64,000 nt of DNA from Phlebiopsis flavidoalba (taxonomy: Eukaryota > Basidiomycota > Agaricomycetes > Polyporales > Phanerochaetaceae), in the NCBI GenBank assembly GCA_035772785.1, contig JAOCPU010000032.1, positions 124,001 through 188,000 of the forward strand, written 5' to 3'. The notes under the pieces are model-generated. The model was not told the DNA's origin, did no database searches, and saw nothing but the letters and a program-made list of their open reading frames with translations. The position numbers and the translations under genes were made by a program. Below are positions 9,680 through 22,270 of the stretch, piece by piece (the first letter of the stretch is position 1; the number at the start of each line of letters is the position of its first letter).

Positions 9680-11376
9680 ATGTCTCCAGTTTTGGTTCCC
9701 CAGCAGGCCGCACACACAAACGGCCACAGTAACGGCGTGAAGAAACCGCATCTCGACGGCTTTGGCACTCGTGCGATCCACGTCGGATCTGAGAGCCGAA
9801 ACGCAGAGACTGGATTGCTTGAGCCGTGATCCCAGCCCCATCTCGCTGATTGGACACACGACGTACAAGCAGGTCGCGGGACGGCATTGGCAACCACAAG
9901 GTGAGTGTTCGACTTCGGTCATTCTGCTCGTGCGCTCCGCGGAAGGCAAGAACCCCTACTTGCGAACGCGCTACGCGTCAGACCCTTCCGTCAGCTCTCC
10001 TCATATTGAGAGCCCGGAATGTGGGGATGGCGTCAGAGCTGGGAGAAAGCTGGCCCGGAAAGGAGCTCCCGAGCTTAGTTTGAGCGGTAGAACAAACCTT
10101 GTCGTCGTCGAGTTCGCTCTTCGCCTTGGTTTCGACTGTCGAAAAGATACTGGAACTGACGCTCCTTCTATCCAGGGTTTTCGAATACTCTCGCTCCGGA
10201 AACCCCAACCGAAATGCGTTGGAGGAGACTCTTGCATCGATAGAGACCGGGTGCGCGCGTTCGGCATTGCCCTTTCTTCAGGATCGTCGACCACTGCTAC
10301 CGTACTTCAGTCTCTGGGTCCGGATGCGCACATCATTAGCGGTCAATGACGGTTTATGGCGGCACATTCCGCTACATGACGCGAGTAGCGAAGATATCAA
10401 CCAGGGGCTGGAGGGACGACATTCCTTGACCTGGAGAATGCGGATGACGAGACCATTCTTGCTGCGATACGGCCAAACACTAAAGTGCGTCTGAGTCTTT
10501 TACGTTATCGTGTGAGGGTATACTGACGACAGTGCAGCTTATTTGGATTGAGACCCCTACGAACCCTACACTTCGCTAATCGACATTACTCGCATTTTCC
10601 GCCCTAGTACACGCACACCCTCATCCCCTCTCGTTCTCGTCGACAAAACACCATTCCTCTCTCCGTTCTACTCCTCGCCTCTCCTCCAGGGCGCCGACCT
10701 TGTGATGCACAGTCTCAACAAAATACGTCCAACGGCCACTCCGACGTCGTCATGGGCGCGCTCATTCTGCCGGCGCACCACGCCGCGCTCGCCGAAAAGC
10801 TGCGCTTCCTCCAGAACGCCATCGGCGCCGTGCCCAGCGCGTACGACTGCTGGCTCGCCCAGCGTGGCGCCAAGACGCTGCATCTGCGCATGAAGGCACA
10901 CGGCACGAACGCGCTCGCCGTCGCGCACGCTCTGGCCGCGTCGCCGCACGTCGCAGAGGTCGTGTACCCCGGCCTCGCCTCGCACCCGCGCAACGACCTC
11001 GCGTACCGCTCGCTCTCGCCCCACGCGCGCCGCTTCGTCGACGGCTACGTCGCCGCGCACCCCGCCGCCGGCGGCTTCCCGTACGGCGGCATGATCTCGT
11101 TCCGCATCCGCGGCGGCGCGGAGCAGGCGGAGAAGTTCCTCACCTCGGCGCGTCTGTTCACTCTTGCGGAGTCGCTGGGTGGCGTCGAGAGTCTCGCGGA
11201 GCACCCTGCGAAGATGACGCACGGAAGCATCCCCGAGGCGGAGCGCGAGTTGCTCGGCATTGGCGACAAACCCCCTCGTGCGTCTGTCCGTCGGTGTTGA
11301 GGAGGTCGAGGACTTGGTAGCGGATGTTGAGCAGGCATTGGCGGCCGCCGCTGCCACTCTTTTCCGCGTAATCTGA
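9680..11376 (+). CDS. CYS3: cystathionine gamma-lyase (PLP-dependent), frame-broken
   Basis: Cleaves cystathionine to cysteine, 2-oxobutyrate and ammonia in reverse transsulfuration, in the cytosol, using pyridoxal phosphate. ATG 9680 reads MSPVLVPQQAAHTNGHSNGV, then GFGTRAIHVGSE and ISLIGHTTYKQ. Further blocks in shifting frames are YSRSGNPNRNALEETLASIE (about 10182-10240), a Gly-Ser-rich PLP loop near 10260-10300, and the PLP-lysine region GADLVMHSLNK (10690-10722). The longest clean stretch, 10752-11260, covers MGALILPAHHAALAEKLRF through YGGMISFRIRGGAEQAEKF and AESLGGVESLAEHPAK. The C-terminus VRLSVGVEEVEDLVADVEQA ends at stop 11374-11376. Frame breaks sit at runs such as 10716-10730 and 11267-11276. 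Total length fits the roughly 400-residue family. Cystathionine gamma-synthase is less likely given the lyase-like C-terminal blocks. Confidence 0.9.
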
Positions 11377-12091
11377 CACTTGTTGCCTATACCCGTTGTC
11401 TTATAGATGTATTTTACGCTGCACGAATGGACGCCCTTAGTAATCTCTTTATTTTGGCTTGTGAGCGACATCGAAAGAGGAACGATCATCGGTAGGAACG
11501 AGAGCGCAAAGAGGAACATGAATGCGACCTGTGCGACATGGAAGTCCCTCCAATAATTCAGAATCGCACATAACTAACGTCGACGACTTCGAGTACAATG
11601 ACACGAACGTCGTTGGATGCAATACGCGGTGAAAATGGGAAGTGAGTCGAAGAAGAATGCCATTGGAACGAGCCTAAAGACCCGGTCTTTTTGTACCAGC
11701 AGCCGCGAGGGTTGGACTGAGGCGGCTGTCTAGGGGAATTATATAATTTGACCCGGCATGCCTTTCAATAAGCTTCAACATAGATAGAAAGATATGAAAG
11801 TCATCATATAAAGAAGTTGTCTGGGTGATACTGTCATTCTGTTTGGCGAAAAGGCAGCAATGCGCGGATCGAATGCTCTACGGGCTCTCTCCAGAATAAA
11901 AATATATACCGCCCCCCACGGCAAAGCGAAAAGATTTCTGATCCAAATATGAACTCAGAAGTCTGGTGTTATCTGTTAGAAAACTTAGATAGCATAGCAG
12001 GGTATATTCGCATACTCAGTAAGCACTAAATCATTTTGACACAAGTTCCTTGCTAGCCCTCGTATTGTTTTGCTCCTGAAACATATCTTCA
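11377..12091. other. convergent intergenic region
   Basis: About 715 bp between the 3' ends of CYS3 and the NAD(P)-binding gene. It should hold both 3' UTRs; AATAAA occurs at about 11895. No coding or RNA gene seen. Confidence 0.6.
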
Positions 12092-12898
12092 TCAGGCCAG
12101 CGTCCCTTTGCCACCTCCAGAGCCAACCGTCGACAACTCATTCACAGGCAGAATGAGCGAAGGAACGACCAAATTAAAGATTGGGCCCGCGACACACAGT
12201 CTAAAATGCTTTCAGCCGTGCTGCGCTGATTCTTCCAGTCTTCAGGATATTCCCCTCGGGGGACGGAAGTAGCCTGGGCGAAGAATATGTCCTCGCATTC
12301 CTGGCTCCGACGAGCAGAACGAGAGGATGTCTTGTTCCGCCTTAGCCTACACGGCAGAAAATCCGGTCAGCCGGCTTTTCACGATAGACTTGTGGGGGTA
12401 CCGACCTTGACACGAGCCCACATTTGCGAGCTCTTCACATCGGCGTTCTCACCACTGACATCACACAAAGCGAAACGGCTTGGATGGATCTGCGGTCCCT
12501 GCCAGCGCCAGCATCACGTAGAGCACGAAGAGCAGCCAGGGGATAGTCGTGTGTTAAGACCGTGTACTCTGGTTCCGACATGCCAAGAACAGATTTGCCC
12601 ATCGCCCATATACAGGCGTCGTGTTCCGCGAGCGTCGCCGCAAGATCCGAAGTATACGTCGTAAAGTCTTTGGTGGATGACTGAAGTGGTTTTTTCGGTA
12701 GAGTTGGGCGGAAGGACTGCCCATGCAGGGAAATCTCGTCGCAAAAGCAGGTGATCCCTGTGATTTGGGGGTCGAGGAGCGCAGCGCGATATATTCCTAA
12801 GCCAGCTGCGTACGTGATGCTTTAAAATTCGGGCTCAAGTAAAAGTCGAAAGAGCACGCTCACCAACTCCAGTTGCGGCCAGTAATGATAAGTTTCAT
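12092..12898 (-). CDS. NAD(P)-binding Rossmann-fold protein (epimerase-like, atypical SDR)
   Basis: The start ATG (12898-12896) reads MKLIITG and then, allowing one extra C, the Gly-rich nucleotide motif GATGVG, split by an intron. Exon 2 begins AGLGIYRAALLDPQITGIT. Next come IPAWAVLPPNSTEKTTSVIH, DFTTYTSDLAATLAEHDACI, WAMGKSVLGMSEPEYTVLTH and DYPLAALRALRDAGAG (about 12760-12490). A region equivalent to FRFVYVSGE is blurred by shifts near 12440-12480. The C-terminus reads RPGYFFPP, EYPEDWKNQRSTAE, FNLVVPSLILPVNELSTVGS and stops at 12094-12092. Length (about 240 residues) matches the family of fungal nucleoside-diphosphate-sugar epimerase-like proteins. The substrate is unknown. Confidence 0.8.
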
Positions 12899-14204
12899 GT
12901 TGTAAATTCAAGTTGGTGGTGAATGTGGAACGGCGCGAGATGGTTCAGAGACTGGTGAAGGGCACGGTTGAGATAAACCGCCGTACGTTTTATGTCGTTC
13001 AAGACACTTACGTAGTCGTTCTGCCGAGCAGCGCAGAAAGCTGTGGCGGAAGTTAGTAGATGAGAAGTTACGTGACGATCTGGTGCCTGGTACACGCCTG
13101 GTATTGGTCACACGCACTTGTAAAAGCAATCTTTCTTATTTTCTTTTTGGATTGCCCGAAACACTCGGGAATTGTCAAGGGGGCACACCCAATAAGTATC
13201 ATCGATACACGACTTCGTACCTCGCAGATGAATTTATCAATCGCTTCACGCGCTCTTCTCTTCGTGAATTCGAGGACTATGCACTCCTTGGATGATAGAT
13301 ATGTTCAGAAACTCGAGCAAAATATGAACCATGTTACGGCGCGACGCGGCAGGACGCGCGGCTTGAAGTGTTTCGCTATGTGCCGTGGCGCGTTGATGCA
13401 ATCACCGACTGGCGCCAACAAATGAACCGACGTTCTGTTTGTGAGCGACGGTCACTTTCAGCTACTTACTTCACCACATATAACATCCAAATCTTCCACT
13501 ACAAGCGATATGAAAACTGAGCTTGCTATGCTAATTGAAGATTCGTCTCTTTCTGCGAGCTTAAGTGCTCACTATATCACGTAATAGGATGCAAACATTG
13601 GTGAGCCTGAGTACTTTCTACTCTGGCTATCAAGTCTAAAACCCCATTCTCCTTTTTCTGCAATTCAGACACACGCGTCCTAGGGTATCACATACGGATT
13701 TTTATCGACTCGTTGAGGAACAACATTATTATGCTGCCGCCTCTGAGATATTGGACTTGTCGCGAAATTCAGTCACAAAATCCAAACCCTGATCATCGTC
13801 GCGCACTCCCTGGTGTAATTACGGGGAAAGCACGGAAAGTGATCTGCAAGCTAGCACCGATTTTAGCTCCTATTTAGACCCCCATTTGGACCATGTCAGC
13901 CTGTCTTACTCAGCCAATGACGCTCCTCGGATGTGCTAGGACCCGCTACCTCTCGCGTAACTAATAGTGCGCATAGAGGGGGGCAGGCGAACTTCTGCCA
14001 ATTGAGACTACAAGTGTATATCTTCTGATGCCTCGCGCGTGTTCAGTAGCGCGGTATGACTTCGTAGACGCATTTACAAAACCTCGTGTTCAAGTCCCTC
14101 AAGGAAGGCGCAAGGCTGCCTCGCGGATTTCTACGTGTGAGCTCGTTATAAACATCTGGTCTCGTCTTGTAACCTTCAAACCGCCTCTTTGAGGACTTCT
14201 CGCC
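12899..14204. other. divergent intergenic region, no supported gene
   Basis: About 1.3 kb between two divergently transcribed genes. Open frames at 13060-13425 (+) and 13083-13295 (+) overlap in different frames and match no family I know. An undetected small gene cannot be excluded. Confidence 0.45.
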
Positions 14205-17144
14205 ATGGTGCTGTGCACAGTTTGCAACGGCAGGTTTTTTTTCGCAACAGTATATCCGCTTTACGAACAACACGTCAAGACCAGTAGAGCCCATTTCGTT
14301 TTTCCGCTGTACGATTTTGCAATGCGGCCTTTCCGTCTGCGTTTGCTAGGAGCGGGGTAACCTCAGTCTATGCTCGCTCAAAGTACACTGCTGACCACCT
14401 TCGCAGCACCTAACAAAGGGTTTCACCAGAATCTGCTGTGTCGCCTATGCAATCGCTACTACATGTCACTGAGCTCCCTCCAACAACACTATCGCGACGA
14501 TGCCTCTCACCCTAGCTCGGGTCGTGCTCGCATTGCGAGCTTGGATTTCCGGACGCCGCAGCTTTGGCGACTAGTCAGTGGCATTCTTAAACGAACGTGT
14601 ATCCATCATGGCTAACCGCCTATCACAGCACGAGGCATCTGCTCACCCAAAGCCAGCTATCCCCTGTGTAACGTGCGATATGACGTTTGAAGATCGGCGG
14701 GACCTTGAGCGGCATTTGAAAGATTCCGACCAGCACCCACTATGCATCATTTGCGACGTGGGCTTTGAGGACATCCCTCGTTTCAACTCGGTATGTGTTT
14801 ATTAATATAACCGGGCTCTAGGCTAAGAGTATGCTTTGGTGATTAGCATATTCAGCAGCTGCATTCTGAACTCTGGTGTGAAACCTGCGGGGGTCGCCTT
14901 CGCCTCTTCGGGCAATTCCTGAGGCATTATTTGAGCGCCCCCCTTTTTTTTGAGTCATTCCGTCCACCCTACTTGTCGTGCATGTGGTGAAGGATTTGCG
15001 ACAGAGGCTACTCTCGATGAAGTGGGTGCAGCCACCTTAAGCTATAACAACACTTACTCAACACTTCTTTTCTCGTAGCACGTTGCGTTGCGACATCCGC
15101 CTGCACCGAGACCCCCCAACTCCTCCGCCTCCGACCCCAAGTGTACGTGTCAAAACCTTAGACACATAGCTCATGCTCAGACCCATACTTCCACCTCTGA
15201 CAGTCCTGTGCAGGAAGAGCCTAGTGATATCAGATGTGTGGCATGTGATCGCATATACCGACGCCAGGAAGATCTCGTACGCCACTACAAGGAGTCGCCT
15301 TCTCACCCGAAGTGCCTATCCTGCTGCGAAGGACTTTCCTTGACGATTCGGCGTATCAAGAGGTAAGGTATGCGAGTGTCTACGATTGTTATAAATGTGC
15401 TCATATCGTTGTCAGCATATCGTTGACATTCACCCTGCCGCCCTCACCATCGAACATCATATCGATGTCGAAGTCTCGCCATCTCTCGGGGCGGCATCCC
15501 TATTAACTACTCCTCACGTGCATATGTCTCCTTGGGAGAGCTTTCCTGAACCGCTTGAATCTGAAGAGCCGGCCGAAGCGGAAGAAGTGTATGCTCCTCA
15601 CCTCGCACAACTATGTTGGGATTTAGCAGAACTACCATGGTCCGTGACTCGTAACCGATTGAGACCTATCCGCGGGCTGACCGCGTGCGAAACAGCATGA
15701 TGACTCCGAGGTAACGCTCGTTTACCCGGCGGGCGTCATCTGAACCATACTCCCAACAGTCCCGACTGTCGACATCGAGAGGTAGTTACCCCTTCTTCCC
15801 AGGCAGATGACGAGAATAGCAGCGAGGATGGGACGTCGAAGACGAGCGACTGGATCGCTCTGCTTATGAAAACCCCTGCACCAGAGACGCCTAGTACACC
15901 CGCCGCTCACTCTACCCGCAGCCTTTCATACAACAGCGTGTCCAGGTGAGCCGCATAGTCTGAGACCGTATTGCTTTATTGATCAGTGTAGTGGAATCAT
16001 CGAACCACCGAGCGGCTGCCTAGCCCGAAAGCTCTCTCGTGTCACCGAATGGGGCAGCCCTCTCGATTGAAGCCCCTACATGGATACCCTTGGCAGCCCC
16101 CATCCTTACCGTCCGTCTCCACGTACACCTCGTAGTAACCACTTCTCAATAATCTAACCACAAGCGTGATGTCGCCCGCATTTCTCGGCAGCGCCTCCCG
16201 GCTGAGGCGACCTGTGCACGATCCTACGTGACCGCTCTTCCGCCTCTTGCTGAATCCTCAACTTACCAACAAACAATCTCTGCGAACTCGTGATAGAAGC
16301 CCGCCAAAAGCCGCCTCCGTAAAACAAATGCTTTTCCATAAAAAAAAAAACAAAAACAAAATGCTTTCTGGCGCATTCAGCGTATCTTCCCGGGGGGTCC
16401 CATTGCAACGATATTCGCACCCCCCACCCCCCACGATACCTCTTACAACGGCTTAGCGAGATCATTCCGGAATCTGAGAACACTTTCTCCGCGGAGTCTC
16501 TGGAATTGTTTATGGATATCCTTTAAGTTCAGCCCAGCTATCCGCAAGCCCAGTGAAAGTGGGGAACCCCACCCGCCAAGAAACAGGCGTGAGGGGTCGG
16601 GCCGTACCGACGATCGAGTGGCACCATCCACCGGCATATCAGCCCAGACTGAACTCCCGGTTATGAACCCACGCTTTTTTTTCCACAATACCCTCCAACA
16701 AGGTAAACGGTAAGTATTTTGACCTTCTTCACTCTTTTTTGGGAGCTTTACGATGCTCCCTAGCTTTCTGACCGCAGTAGCCAAACCATGGGGAGTCATG
16801 CTTCAGATCAGTAGCTCAAAGCCCATCTCTACGTCACATTCTCTCCGCTTCGCCGAAAGTGGGAATCTCCATACCCAAGCTCCTACCCACGTCAAACCCT
16901 CGTTCTCGCCCAAGCAGACTGCTTATCACTCTGCAGAATGTGCCTGGAAGAAACCACAAGATCCGACAGTCACGTATGTGGTGGACACCTCTTCTGTCAT
17001 GGGTGAGAAACCTCTTCAGTTGTGTGCGAGTAGACATATTCTAATATCTCTCAGATGCATTTATGGCCGAATTGGCGAAGAATCTCTCTTGCCCAGTGTG
17101 CAGAAAAGCGATGCTGGTTTAGGTTACACGTCGAAGACAACTGA
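14205..17144 (+). CDS. C2H2 zinc-finger protein with C-terminal RING
   Basis: A probable nucleic-acid-binding or ubiquitin-ligase protein. ATG 14205 sits in a good context (CGCCATGG) and opens with a finger (CTVCNGRFFFATVYPLYEQH). More C2H2-like fingers follow: CRLCNRYYMSLSSLQQH (about 14440-14510), CVTCDMTFEDRRDLERHLKD (14668-14730), CIICDVGFED, CETCGGRLRLFGQFLRHY (about 14878-14930), CRACGEGFATEATLDE (about 14977-15018) and CVACDRIYRRQEDLVRHYKE (15235-15295). Spacing within units is C-x2-C-x12-H-x5-H, repeated in the usual basidiomycete manner. A Ser/Pro/acidic middle region follows (15400-16700). A RING-like ending has CRMCLEETTRSDSHVCGG and HLFCHG (about 16935-17000), an intron, then SCPVCRKAMLV (17088-17119). 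Stop is 17120-17122 or 17142-17144 depending on one base. Several frame shifts occur. Confidence 0.8.
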
Positions 17145-17401
17145 GCACGCTCACAGTAACGATCTTGCTCACCCCTCCCCCCTTGATTATCGCGTATCAG
17201 GGTTTTGTAAGTTATCGGATGCAAACCAGTTATTTTGTGCGCGGCGCATAGATTGCAGGCCAGTAAATGGAGCAGATGTTGATGCATGATGTCCTGCGTA
17301 ATCGGTGAGATGGTAAAAAGAAAAATTGCTGAAGGCTCAGTCGCTGTCCAGCTCAACCTACACTGGATTGAGTATCTGTGCTGTAAAGGAGAGTAATTCA
17401 C

Positions 17402-20270
17402 TCACAACTTCCGCCGTCTTTTTCCTGCCTCTGGTCGCTGCTGCTCTGGGGGTACGTTGGGAGGGAGCGAAGCTAAGTGTTGTTTTGTTTTGAAGAACTT
17501 GCCAGCAGCCTTTTCGCAGGTGCTACTCTCTTCGTCTTGGTGGCTGGTTTGAACTGCACGCATCGTTAGAAATACGCAAAAAACTAATCCTTCGACGCCC
17601 GCACCTGAGCGAGTTTGCCGTTCGCGCGATGGATTGGTACGCTTTTTCGGTGCCTCCTCCGGCTCTTCATCCATCCTCCTCCGCATCCTCGTCTTCGTCT
17701 GATGACTTAAAGACACGTTTTCAAAATGAACGGTCGCTATAGATTCGTGTAGCACTTACAACAGCTTCTTCATTTCCAACGCTTTAGCTGGCGCTTTCTT
17801 GCTGGTGCCTTCTTTGCGGGCGCGGCAGCCTTCTTACCCCGAGCAGCCCGCCTTCTTTGGAGCGGGTTCCGACTCATCCCTCCTGGGGGAGTCAGACATG
17901 GCTCCTCCGCCGAGATCGTCCATGTCCATTGCCATAGAGTCCGCAGACTCCGCGCCTGAATCGTCTCTTGCCTGGGCCTTAGCCCTAGACACAGACCCCT
18001 AGCCTTCAGTAGCCGCAAATCGATATTATGAGCTCTCGCACCTTCCCCTTGCTGCTTTTGTACCTCGTTCCGCTTTAATGGAAGTCCGTTTTCCATTTTA
18101 TTCCTTGCTTTCTCAATCTATGAAGGATGAGCAAGAATAAAGATACCAATCGGTGGACATACTGACCAGATCATCAATGCTTTCTTCTTCTGGTATGTCG
18201 TCATCTGGAATATCTATCTGCACGCCCTTCCGCATCGCCTTGAGAGTTTCTCTGTAGTGACTAAAGGACGAAGTGTCCACGATTCCGTTCCAGTGGCTCG
18301 CAAGAAAAACATACGTTTCAAACGAGTGGATGTCATCTTTGTTCATAAATATATCTCCAAAGCCTCAGACATTCAGCAGGTTCAGCGAGGACCTGTACCT
18401 GCTGCGCGCCGAGGTACTCCTGCACGAGAGTGTGCATCCGTACTTTGGCAAGCTTCTCGTCTCTGAGCCTGAGTGAGGTCCCGGATCGTCGTGATACTCA
18501 GTTCTGGCTCTCCATAACGACCTTTGGCCCCGGAGACTGTTTGGCACGGTGGAAAATGAACACATCTCGGGGGTTGGCGACTTGGCCCTGGAATTCGTTG
18601 GCTGAGACGGACGGGGTTCATGGTTTCTGTTATACCCGTTGTATCGACCTAGAAGACCAGATGAGAAATATGAGCGTAGCAAATGGGTATCCATCGATTG
18701 TTTCAACCTTAAGTACAATAAATCAGGAGGGAGCATTCGAGGCAACTTCTCGAGGCCCTCACGTTCGCTCGGGCTTCTCGTTCATCACCAATCAGCATTA
18801 GCCTTGACGATAAAGCTCGTTGACCTACATACAAATTTCAATCAATGAAATTCAGGACAAAAACACGTGTCAAGTTACTCACCTTTGACTTCAGAAACTT
18901 ATATGTAGCCTGGTCGATCGTTCAGGTCGAATCCGTCAGTCTCCGCAACGTCGGCCAGACAGACTTTCGTCTATCACAAAAGGCCGCACGCGTGGTGCGC
19001 AATGGTATTGGTGTCAACCGGTATTCTTTTCCCCTGTACTTCTAGCAACGCCACATGTCTGCAGCTGAGAATAAATTGACAATACAGTGAGCGTGATCCT
19101 AAGAGCTCACTTTATCTAACGACTCTCCATCCGCCAAGGACGTGGTACCGATGATCTCAGGTTGACATATGCGGTAAACTAACGTTTGCCGGCGACTTCT
19201 TTCAGGTTCCACTCGACAGTCGTGCTCGTGACCCCACAAGACGAAGTCAATGCTGTCGTCGAACATGCCCTCCGGCACAGACTGTTGCGGGCCGTGAGGT
19301 ACACTTCCAGAGCGGTCAGATACAATATGAATGCACTGGGTCCACTTGTACATAACCGATTTTGGTGCAAAATCATGATGTCGTTAAACCAGTCCTGCTT
19401 TGTGGCCACTTGGGCATGTACATCTTGACTCGGTTACTGCGAAGCTCAAAATGCATTCGGGCGTGACACTCTCGGTCCTTAATGTTACCAATGCCATACA
19501 TTCCGAGGCGAGAGTTTCCCTTGCGAAGGAGTACAGGTTTGATCTGGATGCCAGAGTCGGATGTTTGGGCTTCGGACGTTTCGGCAGGAAGGTCGATCTT
19601 GCCAATGTAGTTCACTAGACCGCTTACTGAGAGCATGTCTAGAGCACAGAGCGCTCCTTCCTAGAACGCATTTAGTCGGTTACGGGTGCGCGGGATATAA
19701 CTCCAGGGCATACCGGACCAACGGCCTTGCGGATCATCGTGGTTTCCATGGATCGAGAATACCGGCATTCCAATATTGAGGTTCGGGTCTTCGTAGTTTG
19801 ACGGCCGGAAAACTGAAGTTTGACTGAGCGCTATCTACCTAAAGAAAACTTGGAGAAATCATACGAAAATCCTGACGCTTTTCCTTCATCCGGGTCACTG
19901 AGCAGCTCAATTTGTATCGGCCGGTCGTTTTTTTCATGCAATATTCTCGTAGCAATGCCAACGTGTCTGGTACAGTGTCTCTCGCGATGGGCCGATTTTC
20001 GTGGAAAAGATCATCACACCGAGCAGCACAAAGTCAACCTGAAATAGAAAGGCTTTAGGTGGTGTTCACAACGCTACTCCGCCACTCCTCCTACTCACAT
20101 CATTCTTGACCGCGAGTTGGCAGGATCTCCCTGAAGCTGTTTATTGAGTACTCCTGACCGCGCCCTTATAGGGTCCCGCTCCATGTATCCAATGTGATTA
20201 TCCCGTTGCAATAATGAGGATGCCCGTGCGGAAGGTTGTTTCGGGAACTCACTACAGACGTCGGCGTCAT
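17402..20270 (-). CDS. MRE11: MRE11 double-strand-break repair nuclease, frame-broken
   Basis: MRE11 is the Mn-dependent nuclease of the MRN complex, acting in the nucleus in DSB end processing, telomeres and meiosis. Phosphoesterase motifs appear in order on the minus strand: [11 protein letters not shown] (about 20210-20170, one extra G), DLFHENRP (about 20030-20005), [13 protein letters not shown] (about 19770-19730) and [12 protein letters not shown] (about 19242-19205). Between them are [20 protein letters not shown] and [20 protein letters not shown] (19636-19480) and [13 protein letters not shown]. The capping region has [23 protein letters not shown] sequence at about 18550-18470 and [20 protein letters not shown] (18340-18270). 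The C-terminus is acidic then basic and ends RRRKL at 17402. Start ATG 20270-20268 is the nearest before motif I but is inferred. It is convergent with the RING gene. Confidence 0.9.
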
Positions 20271-20959
20271 TAGCGCTCCGCCCGCGAGTCGCGACGAGAT
20301 GTGCTCACAAAGCATTTGCTTCCGTCATCGTTCCAGAGGGGGCTTGCATGCTAGCTGGCACGCGCATCTTGGGCTCATATTTTATCTCCTCCCCCAAGAA
20401 TTACTGACGCTCCGGTAAGGACAAGATCGACGTCGAGGTCGGCAAGAAGCTTTCATTAGAAGGACGGATGATCAAACCAATGAACGTGCACTCGCGCGCG
20501 TCGGTGCGCGCCGCTGCCCAACTGGGGCGCGTCGAGGTTCTGATGAGCGCGCGCCGCCTGGAGGCGTTTGCTTGCCGCGGGCAGGCTGGTGAGCATGGCT
20601 GGATGCTGCTCTGCCCAAAATCTTGGTCTCTATTTCCCAACCATCAACCTTCTCCCCGGCCCCAAAGTCGCTTTGCTAAGCGACTCTTCACATCTTCGAG
20701 AGGGCTTTTTCCTCTGCCAAACATACCATAATTATTGCTAAGAAGAGGAGGAACGTATAATGGCTAATTCAGGGGGGCGCAGATTATGGCCATTCGAGGG
20801 CACGCCACGCGGGGTGGTATTGAGTCGCCGTCCGTTGTTGCGAGCAGCATGTGTCGCTGACATCTGTTGTGTAGATTGGTACCGTGTTATTCTATTCTGG
20901 TGGGAAAGGACGGTCTTGGTTGCTGGCCACTTCGCTTTGCTGTGAGCTCCTTATGTCTA
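20271..20959. other. no supported gene
   Basis: About 690 bp upstream of MRE11. A plus-strand open frame at 20468-20731 and a minus-strand frame at 20401-20640 overlap and have skewed, GC-driven composition. Neither is recognisable. Confidence 0.45.
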
Positions 20960-22270
20960 ATTGTGAGTCTGAACATCGCTCAAATTGACCCTTCCGCTTT
21001 GCAGATGGTTATGGCGTAAGCTGGGAACCATCACGCGATAATACAGCTCTAAACGGCACCAAAAAAAAAAACAAGTAACAGAACATAAATACATGTGTCT
21101 TGGAATTCGAACTTGAAGTCCGGCCCCTTTTCTTCTGTTTGCACTCAAGCTAGTAATTGTCGCGTGCGTTGTCGTGCTTTTCCTGGCCGGCCGAAAGCAT
21201 CGCACGATGCTGATCTAACTTCAAATCCCTCTGGATTTCGAGTCCCCTGTCCGTTCTCTCAAGGTCCTGGGCATACCTAGTGTTTTGGAAGCGACGCTTC
21301 AAATCGGCTGAGAACGTAATTCGGTCCTTCAGGGTGTTGTTTCCATCCTACATAGTACTCGGCTGGGCAGACTGCGATCGATCCGGTGCAGGCTGCAAAT
21401 GTTGTGGCTCCCCGTTCTGGATACTGGTCCCGAAGCGCTTCAGGCTGCCCCCGTCTCTCTCTCGCCGAGGTGATCGAGGACGCGGCCTCTTTGTCAGGGC
21501 GAGAACAGCTGTATGATTTGCCCAGCGGCTCGCTGCCGCGTCCTTGTTGCAAAAACTAAAACTTTTTCATCGCTAAGCCGCCCCCAGCACGCCAGCGCTC
21601 CTGCTGACACAGCTCCTCAAGTCCGCCTCTTCTGTTCTCGGTTGTACAACAACCGTTACTGATCTTCTTGTCTAGCTGTCAAGCAACTTTCACATTGAAT
21701 GTACCGGTCGAACGGGCCCTCTTGTCGTACCAGGGTAGCCCGAGGCCATGGTACTATACCGTTTCACAGGTCGTCGACGATCCGATACGTCTTCCTGCAA
21801 CTCACGGGACTCCTCGTTTGGGATGCTTGCTCTGACTCGCCATATCGTGCGCGAATGGTTACTTTTGGCTGACTTCGTCCTGAGGGGTGCTGGTTCCATC
21901 GATTGGCGTGCGGCAAGGTGTCTCGTCATCTTTGCGGCATTTTCGTTTCGGGCGTCGCCAGGCCCTAGATCATTACTGCTGGTCGCAGCTCCAGTCGTAA
22001 TCAGAGAAGAGCCTGGAAGTGTCGTCCAAGGGCCTTTCAGCGGGCGCTTCATACGTTTCTTGTGGTGCAACCCAAGCCTGCTCTCATTGCGGTTGTGCTT
22101 ACTGTGGCCAATTTTTTGCTCGCGGCCTCCTCCCCCCCGGGCGGCTGGCTCATGCCCGTCGAGGGGCACCGGCGTTTTACGAAGCGGTGTCTTTTTTGGC
22201 TTCTCCAGCCGGGATCGTATCCGTCGGGCATGCAGAGTGAACCCTCATGGAGAACTGTTCCTTTGAGGTG
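20960..22270 (-). CDS. unassigned minus-strand gene
   Basis: I do not recognise it. The most protein-like piece is minus-strand AEYYVGWKQHPEGPNYVLSR plus FEASLP (about 21370-21285), continuing after a shift as RYAQDLERTDRGLEIQRDLK and LDQHRAMLSAGQEKHDNARD (about 21285-21160), which looks helical. An open 159-codon frame at 21690-22169 and a partly overlapping one at 22049-22315 precede it and are Arg/Ser/Pro-rich. They may be an N-terminal disordered region or chance. It lies upstream of MRE11 on the same strand, and the two need not be related. Confidence 0.35.

Noticed and set aside
10668..11519. 283-codon minus-strand frame
   Set aside because: It is antisense to the GC-rich, clearly homologous CYS3 coding sequence, and its Arg/Ala-rich composition is a shadow effect.
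14040..14110. Possible tRNA (GTTCAAGTCC B-box-like sequence)
   Set aside because: No matching A-box, acceptor stem or cloverleaf could be drawn around it.
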